Shown in pieces: positions 1 to 12,981 of a stretch of DNA of 64,000 bases. The stretch is from Sinotaia quadrata (taxonomy: Eukaryota; Mollusca; Gastropoda; Architaenioglossa; Viviparidae), in contig CM054179.1 in assembly GCA_028829895.1 (NCBI GenBank), positions 108,869,875 through 108,933,874 of the forward strand. Reading direction: 5' to 3'. Each line of letters opens with the position of its first letter. The stretch's first letter is position 1. The notes under the pieces are model-generated. The model ran no database searches. It saw only the letters and a list, made by a program, of their open reading frames with translations, and was not told where the DNA came from. The translations under genes were made by a program, and so were the position numbers.

Positions 1-750
1 CAGTCGCATCTTTAATATGAAGAAATTTCAGACTTTGATCTTGTTAATATTGAAGCACCTCATGGGATGGAAGCTTAGTGGAAAAATTGTAATATGGTTG
101 ATCCTGCATACATTAATATGAACTCATATTTTATGACCCTCAATTTTGATAATAAATGCTCAAACTTTTATCACAGCAGTACACAGCTTTAATCTTCTGT
201 AATTTTCATATACTTGATCTATAAACATTTTAATATTTAGCGCCTGAATAATGTGAACAAAGAATTAGTACAATGAATAAGACATGAACATGTCAATCTT
301 TGCTAAAATTACAGGATAAATTATTCCAGGCATGTTGGAATATTAATTTTCCAAATCTTTCATGCAAAACATTAGATATGGACTATACAAACTTTATTTT
401 GAATTAAGTCAAAATTTATGAGTTAATTGAATTGAACTGCACATTTATGAGAAAAGAAATAAGCAAAATGCATTCATAAGTTTTCCATAACCTCCTCAAA
501 AATCATCCAGTACTGTGTTGTTTTGTTGCTGTTCAACTTGCAGACTTTGTATTTTATTATATTAAGCAATTTGTGCAATTTGTTGTTGTTGTTTTAATCA
601 TGTTTTCAATCAGCAAGTTTATTTTCTGATAGTATTAGGTCAGGGCAGCTCTAAACAAGTGCAACGTAATTTTCCCTTATGTTTGAGTCTGAATAGCAGT
701 TTATTTTTAAGCTGTATTGAGTCCAAGAACTGTTTTACATTGTATTGCAG

Positions 751-935
751 AAAGCAAGATTGAAAGATTGCAAGAATTTCTGACGAAGATGTTTGAAAAC
801 TGGTCTGAAGTGAAGCTAGACAAGCCACAAAACGTTCGTCTGAATGACATGTCTGATTTATATCAGCAGTATTGCGAAGTCATCAAGAAGGCCTATGAAA
901 CTGGTGATGTGCAGATGGCTCTTGGAGCCAGATAG
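751..935 (+). CDS. Terminal coding exon of an unrecognised plus-strand gene (partial)
   Basis: The exon starts after a good acceptor (TTTTACATTGTATTGCAG, ending at 750) and runs open to a TAG stop at 933-935. It encodes about 61 residues. The first codon is split, with two of its bases in this exon. The peptide is hydrophilic and looks helical, with charged amphipathic stretches (IERLQEFLTKMFENW, then QQYCEVIKKAYETGD) and the end VQMALGAR. I do not recognise the family and assign no function. The earlier exons lie before the window; bases 1-750 read as the preceding intron. Composition, frame and splice site favour a real exon, and no competing open frame is comparable. It could still be an exon of a pseudogene. 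Confidence 0.6.
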
Positions 936-1094
936 TCAGTTTTGGGGGCTGTTCAGATGCAGTAGTGCAATCATGTTTGACAGTAGCATCAAGAAATGCC
1001 ACTCAACAAGATTGAAAAGAAATGTTCATATCTATATTCATTGCTGTGATATCAACAAATTTCAATGGGTAGCCAATTCCAAGTTGCACAAATA

Positions 1095-1515
1095 GGACAG
1101 TCTATCACTTGGAACACTTCTTAGGTCACTCCTAACAAGTGACAATCACTATTAATCGATCATAGAGACAATTTTACCTGTTATGGATATTAAATGTAGG
1201 ACATTCTTTCACTTGGAACAGTGCCCATAGTTAACAATTACTGATAGTCACCATTAACTGGCCATGCAGACTGTTTCCTGCTTGTATGGATATGAAAAGT
1301 CTTTTACTTGGAACAGTGTTGCAGGGAGTTCACTCCATGTTAGTGACAGACACCTTTCAACTTTAGTCATAGAAACTATTTTCCCAAATTGTATGGGTGT
1401 GAAAAATGGAGTATGTCACTAGGAACAATACTTGTGTGATTTCCTAGTTAGTGGCATTCTTTTATCCTTGATCATAGAGACCATTTTTATCTGCCTGTAT
1501 GGGTATGTCATAGTG
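1095..1515. repeat. Degenerate tandem repeat, about 4 copies of roughly 95-120 bp
   Basis: Each unit carries a version of CACTTGGAACA (near 1112, 1210, 1306 and 1425). This is followed by a variant of AGTGACAGTCAC..CATAGAGACCATTTT and then CTGTATGGGTATG. Copies are strongly diverged, so this is an old array in the presumed 3' UTR. Confidence 0.6.
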
Positions 1516-1860
1516 AAGTGATGTATTCCAGACAAACAGCTTAACTTTAGACTTCCACAAAACTGTAATTGTGACTAGTGCAAACTTTGTGGAATGCTGT
1601 GAAAGATGTTCCCTTCATTGTGACGGAGTGATATTCAGTAACAAGGTGCATGTGATAGACATCCTGAATAAGTGAAAGTCACTGGTCAAAGAACTCTGGC
1701 AATCAATCTGTCAAGTTTTTTACTTGAGTTACATAGTCAAGTTTAAGATTGTAACATTTTTAAGAATGGTAGTGCTGTGATTACAGTGAGCGAATCATTT
1801 GGAGATCAGTGGTTTTAGAAATCACTGTTTAGTGTGTGTTGTTAAGTGTGATTTCACTTC

Positions 1861-1866
1861 AATAAA
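1861..1866 (+). promoter_or_regulatory. Candidate polyadenylation signal AATAAA
   Basis: This is a canonical hexamer downstream of the stop codon at 935, in a T-rich context. It is a candidate only; no cleavage site can be read from sequence. Confidence 0.35.
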
Positions 1867-2589
1867 TTCTGTCAGTCTGCAGGATTTCAAAATTTGGCAA
1901 CAATAGTGTTAGAGTTTGTTGTTAGTCAGGAAAGCCTCCATAAAATATGACACTTTATAATTTCAGTGGTGGAAATGGTGGAAAGATTCATCAAAGCCTT
2001 TGTTAAATGTTTTCAGTCCTTGGAGGTTGATAATGACAATTTTTGTAAATGCCTCACTTGTCAACACTTCTTCTATGTGTACAGATTTTCATGTTATAAG
2101 CTTTTCTTTAATACCTTGTAACAATACTCTCAAAATTGAGAATTATTTTTTGATTTAAAAATTGGAGAATCCTTACCTTAATCTTTTCAACAGAAATAGA
2201 ACAAAAGAAGCATGTCTGATGTGAGTACACTTTTCCAGAGACATTTGTTTTTACTTCTAGCACAGTTCTTAACATATGACTCTTTGTTTAGCAAATGTCA
2301 GAGACAATAACAATACTTGTGTATGGAAAATATGTACTACATACAGTATATTTACATGCAGATAGGCTACAAAGTTTGGATTTTGAATAGGATTCTGCAT
2401 TGTGTGTGTGTGCATTTGTGCGTGTACATGCATGCAAGGTGTGTTTATTGAGAGAGAAATAAAACAAGTTGAGTAATTAAATTTTTTTAATGTCATAGCT
2501 AAGTACAAGTTAACAACCTTTATAAATGTTAATCATTTGTGTTAAAAGCAAATTAAATGTTAAATTAAATATTAAATGTTTGATTTACA

Positions 2590-2910
2590 AGGCTGCTGCT
2601 TGATGACACAAAGTGGCTGAATGATCTGGATTTAAACCATATCAGGGCTTGAATGTTTTTCTTTTGTCAAATTTCATACCTTCAGTATGAAAGTGTAGCC
2701 CTTTTTGTTGTCATCAAGCTTGTTGGTATACATTAATAAAATTGAAAATTAAAATTTTTCAGAAATATGTTCTTTCAATCTCCTACATAACAGTTTCCAT
2801 TGAAATTTGCTATATGCATTCAGTTTACCAAACACTAATGATTTTTCAGGATAGCATGGTTTACCTAGATTCCTCTTCACTTGATCTATACTGTTAGTTT
2901 CAGGTAAAGT
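2590..2910 (+). repeat. Dispersed repeat family B, diverged copy 1
   Basis: It shares ordered blocks with the copy at 25687-26171: GATGACACAAAGTGGCT, then CATACCTTCAGTATGAAAG, then GTCATCAAGCT, and finally TAGATTCCTCTTCACTTGATCT. The first and third blocks are inverted relative to each other, as in a foldback element. The left terminal inverted repeat seen in the better copy is not evident here. Confidence 0.6.
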
Positions 2911-3593
2911 CAGAAGACTGAAACCATTTTAGATGCTAATCTACTATTTTTTTGGAAATAATATTGGCCTCAGTAAAATTAAATTAAATTAAACATCCTG
3001 TTTTCCTTCTTGGCCAGAACCACACTAAAGAAAGACTTGTAGGCGTATAGGCTTTCTGGATATGGCTCTTTAACTAACTCAGTTGTTTTATGAATGTTTC
3101 TCGTTTCAGCCTGCATAATTGATGTTAGAAACTGTACGGGTGCCTTTGTTAAGACTCTATAGTCAGGGGGAAAAGAAAATGTTTTTGTAATTTGCATTTC
3201 TCTCAATGAGCTTTGGCGATAAAAATTCTAGATCGAATATCTGATCACTGAAATAGTGTATTTTCTTGAAAAGTTCAGTTTCCACAGTTAGCTAGAGTCT
3301 TGTAAGGAGGTCTGTGAGAAAATTATAATAATGCTTTGAAAGCTTAAATACCTGGTGACAGATTTAGATAGGGGAAGGTGCTTTAAAAAAAAAAATATCT
3401 GTAGATACTAATGGTGAATGGAATAACAGAGAAGCTTGACTGAAGTTAATGGTTGGACTGATTGCTGTTGCTTTAAAGGCAAGAAATTTTACATGTAAAT
3501 AGCTCTATATTTTCAATAAAATTGTTTGAATGGATTCAGTTTTGCCACCTAACTCCCACCCCATTTTAACTGCCGCTAAATAATGTTGCCTAT

Positions 3594-3828
3594 TTGTGGC
3601 ACCAAGATTTTTAGTTGTACTATAACTATTTTCCTCTATCTGTGCTAGAAGGTGGCACCATATCTTCTAGTTTCACTATACTTTCTTTCATAAAGCATGA
3701 CTTACTTGTGGCACCATGTTTTCCAGTTGTTTTTTCTCCCAATTTTCTTGCATCACTGTGTCTCTTGTGGCACCACCTTTTTGCATTTAACTTTTACTGT
3801 ACTTTCATGCATCAGTGCCAAAAAGTGG
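3594..3828. repeat. Degenerate tandem repeat anchored on GTGGCACCA
   Basis: GTGGCACCA recurs near 3596, 3652, 3709 and 3768. Each is followed by a T-rich stretch with TTCTAGTT and CATGCATCA-like blocks, giving a period of about 57 bp. The short open frame across it is a product of the repeat. Confidence 0.55.
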
Positions 3829-3829
3829 A

Positions 3830-6800
3830 TACACTACTTACAAATCTCAGACTAGCTGGATAGTTTTTAGAATGCTTTCTTGATATATTTATGGGTCTTT
3901 TTGGCTACACGAATATTTATTTATAGCTGTTTATGAATTAATGCAGAATCATATGCACATATAACCTAATTGTCCCATCTTTCCCCCGTCAGTATGAGCA
4001 CGCCACCACATTAAAACTTAACTCATCATCCCATTTGCAGGTTCTGGCTTGACATAAATATTAATAAGCAAAAAGATAGCCATGTTTAATATATATATAA
4101 ATAATTGCTGGCTAAATAAATAAAGTGATTCTCTTAAAATGAAAAGTAATAATTCATTTTATGCACTTTAATTTTGAAGAGTATAATATTTGAAAAATGG
4201 TTTATTTTTCCTGACACCATAGTCACCTCTTTACTGTAAGCTTTTAAGCATTAGTCAGAATGATTTCATTCATAAAAGAAAAATCCATTTTCTTTTCTTT
4301 CAGTAAATCAGTGTTTTTTTTTTTTTAAAAATACTGTTTATATGCCAGGACTGAATACATTAATACTCTTAGACTTATATATTGGATAATGTAGATTTGG
4401 GGCTAAATAATACAGAAATTCTACTGGTGTCACCTAAATTTGAATGTGTTATACACTCTTGGTATTCAACCTACCACTAAATACTGATGTTAAATAGAGG
4501 ACTGTTTAGTGATGTTTGATTCTATGGCTGATGACATTGTTGAAGTTGGCTTTTGCATATGATGAAACAGTTTGATATTTGGCTATCTACAACTTTGCTG
4601 AACATTTAGGTCAGATAGCACACACAGTGCCGTAACTTATAAAAATACATTTTTGTGGCCAACTTCCAGTTTTCACTGCTCATGTTATAATCTTACAACA
4701 AATCACTTGCGTGTAATATTTTTTTAAAGCTATAAATCATGAATAGAAGCACTGGAACAAATGTGCAGTGCATGGATGTACATACAACTGGAGAAAATTA
4801 TAAGCAGCATTAAATTAATCTTGGTTTGAATATTTTCCACTCAAAAAGTTGTGACTGTCAGTGTAAAGAACCCTTTGCTTACTGTTGAATGTCAGTGGAG
4901 TCAGACCTTAATGGTCAGTGAAAGTCTGTCTTTACAATTGAAGAATCTTCAAGATTGTTTATGCATTTTGTTTTATTTCATGATAAAAAGCCTATCATCA
5001 GCAACCCTCCACTCAGAGTTTTCTTGAAAACCAGTTAAAGAGCATCGAGTACTGGTGAGTTGGACATGCAACAATGTTGTCTGCTGCAAATATGTACAGG
5101 CTTACCAGGCAAGCATGGGAAAAGAAAGTCATCTGCTGACAGATGTGGCAATTCTGATCCATCTAATCATCTCCTTAACATATCTTTTAGATGATCCCAA
5201 AATATCCTTTTTTTTTTAGATTATAAAAATAATTAACTGCTAATGAACATCTTAAAGTGAATATACTTTCCCAGTGACAATAATTCACAGAACTGGAAAT
5301 TGACCACGAAAACTTTGAGGATTTACAAAATATCACTGAGCTGAATATATATTTTAAGTAAGGTCAAGAAAGTTGTGAATTTGTATTTTTTTATTTTTGT
5401 TGAAAATCAAGTATCATCACATAATGTTTTATTTTAAAAATTATTTATGTTTACTCCACATTTTATCATTATTTTTTATTTTGTTAATGTTTATGTTATG
5501 TGACTATCTTATTGTTTTCATTATTTTAGAATTGTCTTTATTTGTAGTGCACAATGACAGAATTTTCTATCTAATCCAAATAAATTGCAAATAGATTTTA
5601 AAATTTGTGCAGATAAATACATGAATAACATAATAAGGACTACTGCTGTGAACACTTATTGTGACAGAACTAAGCATTAGTTATTATTTTAAGATGTGGT
5701 TTCATTAAAATACAAAAAAATACTGGTACATTTAAATGTAAATGTATTGTCTTGCATTGTCTATCACAGTAGCGTTAACTGCAGACATTATTACGGATTG
5801 AAGTAAACTTTTGTTGTAGATTTTCATTGTTGTTCGATTATTTTGTTGTTTTGGCTTTTTTGTTTTGCATTTTCTTAATGCCAAATGGCATAATTTTACA
5901 ATAGTCCTTTTTCAAAATGTGTGTTTATGTATTGGTTGCCTTTTCTTCAAGATTAACTGAAATGTTTACTGTTTAGGTATATTTTTGCCTTTTATCAAAG
6001 AGAATAATTGCCACGTCTTTAATGCAACAACAGAGTCAGTTATAAATAGTTATTGAAACGAGTTAAACTAAATATTTATTAGTCTCTCATTAAATGTATA
6101 TTGTTGGAAATATTTGTGTACAACCTTCCATTTTTTAATTTCGTATTTTTGAATAACATGGAGATACGGGTTTGGGTTTAGTGCAAAGCCTGTAGTTTAA
6201 ATAATATGTAAATATTCCTTGTTATTGTGTGTGTGTTTATATTGAATTAATGGAATCTTAAGAATGAAAGTTTTATATACAGAACAACTTAAGTGGTTTA
6301 TATACAGTTTCTGATCATTGTAAAGTTTAAAAAAAGTTTCACTGTTAGAAAAAATAAAACAATATGCAATTGGCATTGTTTAATAGTTTACTGGAAATAT
6401 TTTATTTTTGAACTAAGAGTCCAAAGATTATGATTTTGTTACTTTTATGCTAAAAAGAGATCACTTAAAATTTGATGAATATTTCATGATAGAAATTGTG
6501 AGTGAAGGGTTGATAAAATATATATTTAAAAGTAAAGTTGTTCAAAGTTTTTGTTGAAAAGAATGAATGTAATGTTGAAATGTTATGTTATAGATTAATA
6601 TTTGTGGCAAGTTAGTAAATATGAATAAAATAAATTGTTTGTACTTAGACTTTTTTTTTGCTCATATGTTTGATAAGATATTACTGAGTTGTACTATTTG
6701 ATACCTATTTGTTTATAAATTTAGTTTTGTATTTATTCTCCCTTTCAGACTAAACCATTAGGCAAAGTAAGACGGGGTGTCTAGATGAGTTTACAAGCAT

Positions 6801-7005
6801 AATAATTTTAAAAACCAGGTCTCTTTTTGTTGTATTGTTTTTGTGCAAGATGGGAGGGTAGGTATTTATTACTAGGGTGCATAGGATTTTAGTCACAGAA
6901 AGCAATACACTCCAGACATTAAGTTGGTTCACAGTTTCTGGAACTAACAGATATGTAAGACCATTAGATCACTTGAAATTAATTAATTCAGTATATCCTT
7001 GTCAT
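3830..7005. other. AT-rich intergenic DNA, no gene recognised
   Basis: Both strands show only short AT-driven open frames. I see no RNA gene, transposon domain or strong repeat here. Homopolymer T/A runs and scattered AATAAA motifs are present. Confidence 0.5.
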
Positions 7006-7009
7006 TCAC

Positions 7010-8165
7010 TAGATGTTTGAGAGACAAGGTGACCCAATAGATGTTTCTTTGAGAGAGAAATAGATTGATTCCTGGAAAGGGATAGTCCAATAGATCACTT
7101 AAGAGAGAGGGAATACCATAGATTTTTTTAAGAGAGAGGAAGATTTATAGATTTGTTGAGAGCCATAGTCTATTATATTCCATGACAAAGTGATAGCACA
7201 GTGGATTTCTTGAGAGAGAGAGCAGTTCAGTCTTTAAGTGAGAGAGGGCAGTATATGTCTTGAGAAAAATAATCCAATCGATTTCTTGAGAGAGAAGTAG
7301 ACCTATAGATTTCTTCAGAGGGAGTCAGTTCTATAGAATTTTTCAGAGAGGCAGTGTCACATATTTCTTAAAGGATAGGTAGTCTCTTAGATTTCTAGAG
7401 GGATCTTTTTGGTAGTTTAAAATATTTCTTGAAAGAGAGGATAGCTGATACATTTTTTGAGAGAGAGGTATATCTCTCTTGAGAGAGAAATTGTGAAATA
7501 GATTTTTTTGAGAAAAAAGTATATTCCTTGAGAGAAGTAGTCCCAAGAGATTCTTTGTGAATGCAGTAGTCCAGTTCAGAGAAAGAGAGTGCTTAATGGA
7601 AATATCCAGAGGTGCCTACTAGATTCTTGAGAGTGCTTAATGGAAATATCCAGAGGTGCCTACTAGATTCTTGAGAATGCTTAATAGAAATATCCAGAGG
7701 TGCCTACTAGATTCCTTGAGAGATGGATATTTGTGACTTCCTTACAGGGGTAAGTTCACAGAGTTATCAAGAGAGGTAACCCTAAAGACTACAACTCTTT
7801 GAGAGAAAGGTATTCAAATAATTTATTTGTGAGAAAAGAGTAATTTAGATTTATCAGCTGAGGTAACCTTATACATTCCCTTAGGGAGAAAAAGAGCACA
7901 ACTCCTTTGAAAGAGATTTACAGTAGATTCCTTCAGAGGTTGTCCAATATTTATGTATACTTTGGTTCCACAAATCCTTATGTGAGAGAATAATAGTTCA
8001 TTGGATTACTGGAGTGTAATTATCCAAATGGATTCCTTGAGAAAGAGGTATTCACAGACTTCTGAGAGAGTAGTCTAACAGGTTTTTTGATTAGCAGTAT
8101 TCCAAAATATTTCTTGAAAGAGAGGCAACAGATTTAATGAGAGTGAGATAGTCTAGTGGATCCCT
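7010..8165. repeat. Purine-rich degenerate GAGAGA repeat block
   Basis: About 1.1 kb consists of loosely repeated units of roughly 30-40 bp: TTCTTGAGAGAGAGGTAGT followed by variants of CCAATAGAT. Units are much diverged in length and sequence. Open frames on the minus strand (rich in LSRNIL-type peptides) derive from the repeat. Confidence 0.7.
7585..7715. repeat. 44-bp tandem repeat, 3 copies, nested in the GAGAGA block
   Basis: The unit GAGTGCTTAATGGAAATATC plus CAGAGGTGCCTACTAGATTC occurs three times in tandem with few changes. It is much younger than the degenerate block around it. Confidence 0.8.
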
Positions 8166-8589
8166 TGAATTATGTTTATTTACATCTTTGTGGTATACAA
8201 CTGTCTGAGGAAGAGTTAAAAGTATAAAGGTGAAAATAGTTTGTACTTTTGGAAATATGTATACGCTTATAGATATTTTTTTAGAGCATTTTATGCCCTC
8301 TTGCTTGTTTCTAAAAAATGGACTGGATCAAATTAAATTGCCAATAATGGCAAGCTTTGTGGGATATATCAGTGCAAATAAGAAATTAAAGTTGACATTT
8401 CTTTGACAGTTTTTGGTCATGCACTGTGGAAGGTAAGTCTGACATCACCGTTTGTATCTATTTTAAAAGAAAAGGACTCCCTATGTCCGAGATGAATCAC
8501 AGTTATAATAAGATAACAGTACATGCATTTTCTTTTGTGCCTTCTCTCTTGTTTAGGTTACAACAGGCATTGTTCTCCAAAGCCTAAGA

Positions 8590-8735
8590 ACTATATGATA
8601 TAGATTTAATAATTAATAATGCCCTGTAAGCTACAGGAATTATATATGATATATATTTAATAATAAATGCCCTGTGAACTATGTGATACAAACGTAATAA
8701 TTAATAAAGCCCTGCAGGCTACTGGAATTAGTGTA
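8590..8735. repeat. Tandem repeat of about 60 bp, 3 degenerate copies
   Basis: The blocks TTTAATAATTAATAATGCCC, TGTAAGCTACAGGAATTA and GATATATATTTAATAATAAA recur in order three times. Confidence 0.6.
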
Positions 8736-10175
8736 CATGCATTTTAAATTTTGTGTGCTTTTTTTTTGCAAGATAATCAAGAAGTTATTTGAAAAATGTT
8801 TCTGTATTCTTAATTTTTCATATTAAAGTGTATTCATATTTGATAGATTTTATTCTAGTTCCACTTTGTAGCAGACGAACACATATTTAAACTCAGCACA
8901 GCAGAAATTGTGTCAAAATCTTGTGGTTGGTTGTGGTTTTCATAAAATCCTGTATCACACTTTATCCCTAGTATGCAGTTTCTTCACACATTTCAACCAC
9001 AAGTCTCTAAATGAGATTTGTACATGTTGGCATACTCTATGTGTAAATGTTTGCCTAATATCTTAGTGGTAATGTCACCATACAAAACCATCAACTTTCT
9101 GTTATCAACATGCATTAGAACGTTTTTCATACAACTAAATTCTTTTAAATACGTTTTCCTTGTCATATCATTGACTTTATCCAAGTCAGAATAAGAATGG
9201 TCATTGTTTAAATGCTGCAAAATAGAAATATTTTTTTTCAGAGCTGAAGAAAAATGCTATAGGGAAACTAAGGTCCATAATGAATTTATTTGTTGGTTTT
9301 CTTTAAATGTTCACAGGAAGTGTTATAAAAGACATGCTATTTATTAAAAAAAAAAAAGTATAGAAGAGTGCACTTGCCTTATTGTTGGATTATGTTGTTT
9401 GTGAATAACCTGCCTGATTTTATTTCTGAATTAAAATTTCAAGTATTTTGCCTGTGTATTTTTTGCCTGTGATGTGTACATTTTCACGTGAAATTGGATC
9501 TGGACCTTTATTAATCAGAAGATGGCACTAATTGCAACGTGAAGCAAGGAATTAAAGGAAGAAATATACATTTTTGAGTACATGTACAATGCTTGATAGA
9601 GATACATATACGTTTGCATATGGTTTTTTTTTTTACTTTTTATTTTTTATTTTTATTTTTTTACAAAGTTTATAAGGAATAGGCACTTAACAGTTGGCAT
9701 AAACATGTAATGCCTTGGGCTGACTGTTGTACTGAACTGTTAATCATCTTACAATTCCTTTAGTAATATTGGCTTTCAAATGTGTACTTTTTTGAACGCA
9801 CACATATAAATGCATGCTTGCACACACACACATGCATAGTGCAATAACCTCTAAAATATACTGATATGGTTACATAATTCAGTGGATTGGTGGTTGGAGA
9901 TAACAATGAATGTTTTATGGTATGCTACAGTTTCTCCTGTCGCAATCACACTTTTAGCACGTTTACACGTATTTAATACTGTGAGAGAGATAAAAGATAG
10001 ACTGATTTGTCTTGCCCCCAAGTCGCACTCATCATGCATGACAAGACTGAAATTATGGGAAGCACTTTGGGCCGATTTTTCGCTGGGGAGTGGGTGATGG
10101 TGAACGTGGCTATATCTACCTTGTACTGTTTGTTCTATTGCAGGCACAGTACCGACTTGCATATTAGACTTGTGA
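8736..10175. other. Intergenic DNA, no gene recognised
   Basis: Open frames of 70-130 codons near 9.0 kb (minus) and 9.85-10.25 kb (both strands) overlap each other. They lack splice context and resemble no family I know. I treat them as chance. Confidence 0.45.
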
Positions 10176-10179
10176 GTAG

Positions 10180-10640
10180 ATTTGATTGGATAGTAAGCCC
10201 TGTGTAGCGAGGTAAATTTGCCTATTTCTAGACTTGTCATATAAATTGTCATATTGACTTGACCTTTGTACTCCTTATGATGGCATTTTTGTGTGTGTCA
10301 GAGTTGGAAGTAAACAACTCTAGTTGAGAATATGCTACGAAATTGCTGACGCAATCCAAACCAATCCCAAATAGTTGAGTAGTTTTTCTGACTAATAGTC
10401 TCATACTTGTTCACATCAATTTCATCCAGTGGGAATGGACCGGAAGTTTCATTGTTGAAGAAGTACTCTATTCTAATCACTTTGAGTCTGGTCATAAAGG
10501 CGATCTTTAGCTTATGGTAAGTTAACTGACTGATAAAGAAAGAATGGACATAGAATATTTCATTAATGTTTGCTATTGATCAGTGATTTGAATTAGAGGA
10601 TGCTTATGTAATTGAACCATTATTTCGGTGTTTGTTCTTC
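10180..10640 (+). repeat. Dispersed repeat family A, copy 1
   Basis: The family begins with GTGGCGGAGTAAATTTGCC-like sequence. It continues with CTATTTCTAGAC, CCTTATGATGGCATTTTTGT, AAACAACTC..GTTGAGAATATGCTA, GTAGTTTTTCTGACTAATAG, TGGACCGGAAGTTTC, ATTCTAATCACTTTGA and TTAGCTTATGGTAAG. All these blocks occur in the same order in the copies at 10650 and 39265. No coding potential is seen. Confidence 0.75.
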
Positions 10641-10649
10641 ACTGGACTA

Positions 10650-11410
10650 GTCTGGATAGCAAACTCTTTGTGGCGGAGTAAATTTGCCTATCCCTATTTC
10701 TAAACTTAATTGTTATATAATTTTTAAATATCAAAGTGACATGACCTTTGGGTACTGCACATGACGATATTTTTGTAAGTGCCAGAGTTAAAATAAACAA
10801 CTCAGGTAAAGAATATGCTAGAACTTGCTGATTCATCCTAGCCAATTCCACGTGGATGAGTAGTTTTTCTGACTAATAGTCTCATACTTGCACATAAGAA
10901 TTTCATTCAAAGGCGATGGAGCAAAAGTTACTTTGTTGGAGAAAGTTCTATATTCTAATCACTTTGATTTTGATGTAACTCAAGTCCAGTCATAAAAGCA
11001 ATCATTAGTTTATGGTAAGTCAACTGACTGATAAGAAAAGAATGTTATATATAATTGAACCATTATTTCTATGTTCACTAATTTGATTACATTGTACACT
11101 CTACTTCTGAATTTTGATGATGTTCTATTTCTTATGCTGAGTGTGTTTCAGGCTAATGAATATCGTTGCAAGATTTTAAGTTGACAATTTGTGTAAGAGA
11201 GAAAGGAGTTTAGAGATGAAATATTCCTGAAATTTAGCATTGCCCTTAATTTCCTTTCGCAGAGCCATTTGACATTTTGACGCTTTTGATACTTTGGTAT
11301 TTTGTAACCTCGTATCCGTTCTGACTACAGTGACTACTGTACTCTACCAGATCACGTTGGTGTGTATCCAACATTGTTATCAAACTTATCAGTAAACGAA
11401 TTGCTGAGGA
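10650..11410 (+). repeat. Dispersed repeat family A, copy 2 (longer)
   Basis: It lies directly after copy 1 in the same orientation. It extends about 300 bp further at the 3' side through CTTATGCTGAGTGTG, CAGGCTAATGAATATCGTTG, GTGACTACTGTACTCTACCA and ACTTATCAGTAAACG, all of which also appear in the copy ending near 40012. The element type is not recognised. Confidence 0.75.
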
Positions 11411-11555
11411 TGGTAGACTTCCAGCATAGTTTTCATTTTTTGGGGTGGGAGGATGGGTTAGTGGTAGATATGAAGTAAAATATCAATAAGGGCTTGGGTG
11501 GTCCTACGGGTGGGTGTTGCGTTGGATTTAGTTTTATCAGAATATGCACACAAAA

Positions 11556-11760
11556 CTTACAATCGATATTCACACCATTAGTTTGTACAAAATGCAACAA
11601 AATACAATCAATATTCACACCAATAGTTATCACTAAATGCACACAAAACAAAATACAATCAATATTTACACCAATAGTTATCACTAAATGCACACAAAAC
11701 AAAATACAATCAATATTTACACCAATACTTATCACTAAATGCACACAAAACAACATCCAA
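11556..11760. repeat. Minisatellite, about 51-bp unit, 4 copies
   Basis: The unit contains ACAATCAATATTTACACC, AATAGTTATCACTAAATGC and ACACAAAACAAAAT. Because 51 is a multiple of three, both strands read open across it; these frames are artefacts. Confidence 0.85.
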
Positions 11761-11807
11761 ATGATGATAACCAGTTTGACTTATTTGGCTGTACGCATTG
11801 TTTCCAG

Positions 11808-12110
11808 TCCTTACTATGTTCCTACTTAATCACTTCGAAGTCCTTACTATGTTCCTACTTAATCACTTTGCCGAGTCCTTACTACGTTTCTACTTAATCA
11901 CTTTGCCGAAGTCCTTACTACGTTCCTACTTAATCACTTTGACGAAGTCCTTACTACGTTCCTACTTAATCACTTTGATGAATTCCTTACTACGTTCCTA
12001 CTTAATCACTTTGACGAAGTCCTTACAACGTTCCTACTTAATCACTTTGCCGAAAACCTTACAACGTTCCTACCTAATCACTTTGCCGAAGTCCTTACAA
12101 TGTTTATGTA
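11808..12110. repeat. Minisatellite, about 36-bp unit, about 8-9 copies
   Basis: The unit is GTCCTTACTACGTTCCTACT plus TAATCACTTTGACGAA with point changes. A 36-bp period keeps one frame open for 108 codons, which is not a gene. Confidence 0.85.
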
Positions 12111-12119
12111 TAGTTGATA

Positions 12120-12500
12120 TCTAAATTCACTTTTCTTAAATACTTAGGTTTATAATTTACTTATAACTAATTACATATTCCTTATATAACAATGTTTTTT
12201 ATTAGCTGATATATATATATATATTTAATTGTATTTTTGTTATGTAATTTTGTTCACACGTAACTGATATCTTACTATGTGTTTCTTACATAACAATGTT
12301 TACACGTAATTGATTCTAGCTGTATTTTTCTTACATAATAATGTTAATACTTAACTGAAGTCTAACTATATATTTTTTCACACACTCTTTTCATACTTAA
12401 GTGATATATAATTATATGTTTTTTACTTAACAATGTTCATACTTTAGATATTTAACTACATTTCTCTTCCATAACAATGTTTAAACCTAAGTTTTTTTGC
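12120..12500. repeat. Old AT-rich tandem repeat, about 55-60 bp unit
   Basis: Degenerate copies of TTTCTTACATAACAATGTT, CATACTTAACTGATAT and CTAACTATAT recur about six times. Confidence 0.5.
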
Positions 12501-12981
12501 TAGAGTGATCTTGACAGCAACACAACACAGTAAGCGATACAGATGACTGTACTCTGGGTGAATGTACGAAACAAACTGTTTGAGCACTCCTGGATTCTCA
12601 AAACAAGTACTTCAACACTCATAACATTTAATTAAACACGATTGGTATAAATAAAGATGTGAATAAATTAAGCGCTTAAACTAACATTCATGCCACAGAG
12701 GATAGTCTGTTAGAACAAACCTATCTACTAATGACATTGGGTACATGCTAGTAAAAAAAAAAATACTCATCTAAACTCTTTTATTGGATCAACGCTGTAG
12801 GTAAACTCTTTTATTGGATCAACACAGTAGGTAAACTTACGAATGCAAAAAAATACCTAATTATAAAGGGGCACCAGATGTCTGACTTTTTATTAAACGT
12901 GCACGCTCTGTTTAGTAATTTTAGCCTAAATGTTTTCCAAACTGTCCATCAGTGTTGTGGTTAATAATTTTTACTGTGCAG

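Larger units (their letters stand above)
936..1866 (+). other. Probable 3' untranslated region of the gene ending at 935
   Basis: The stretch has no open frame. It begins at the stop codon of the terminal exon and contains a degenerate tandem repeat (1095-1515). It reaches a canonical AATAAA hexamer at 1861-1866. The extent is inferred from the first plausible polyadenylation hexamer only; further AATAAA-type sites occur downstream. Confidence 0.4.

Noticed and set aside
9851..10252. 133-codon minus-strand frame overlapping plus-strand frames
   Set aside because: No domain is recognised, it partly overlaps the start of a dispersed repeat, and the overlapping frames on the other strand are equally open.
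11798..12124. 108-codon repetitive frame, possible repeat protein
   Set aside because: The 36-bp period keeps the frame open; there is no splice or start context and the units change at all codon positions.
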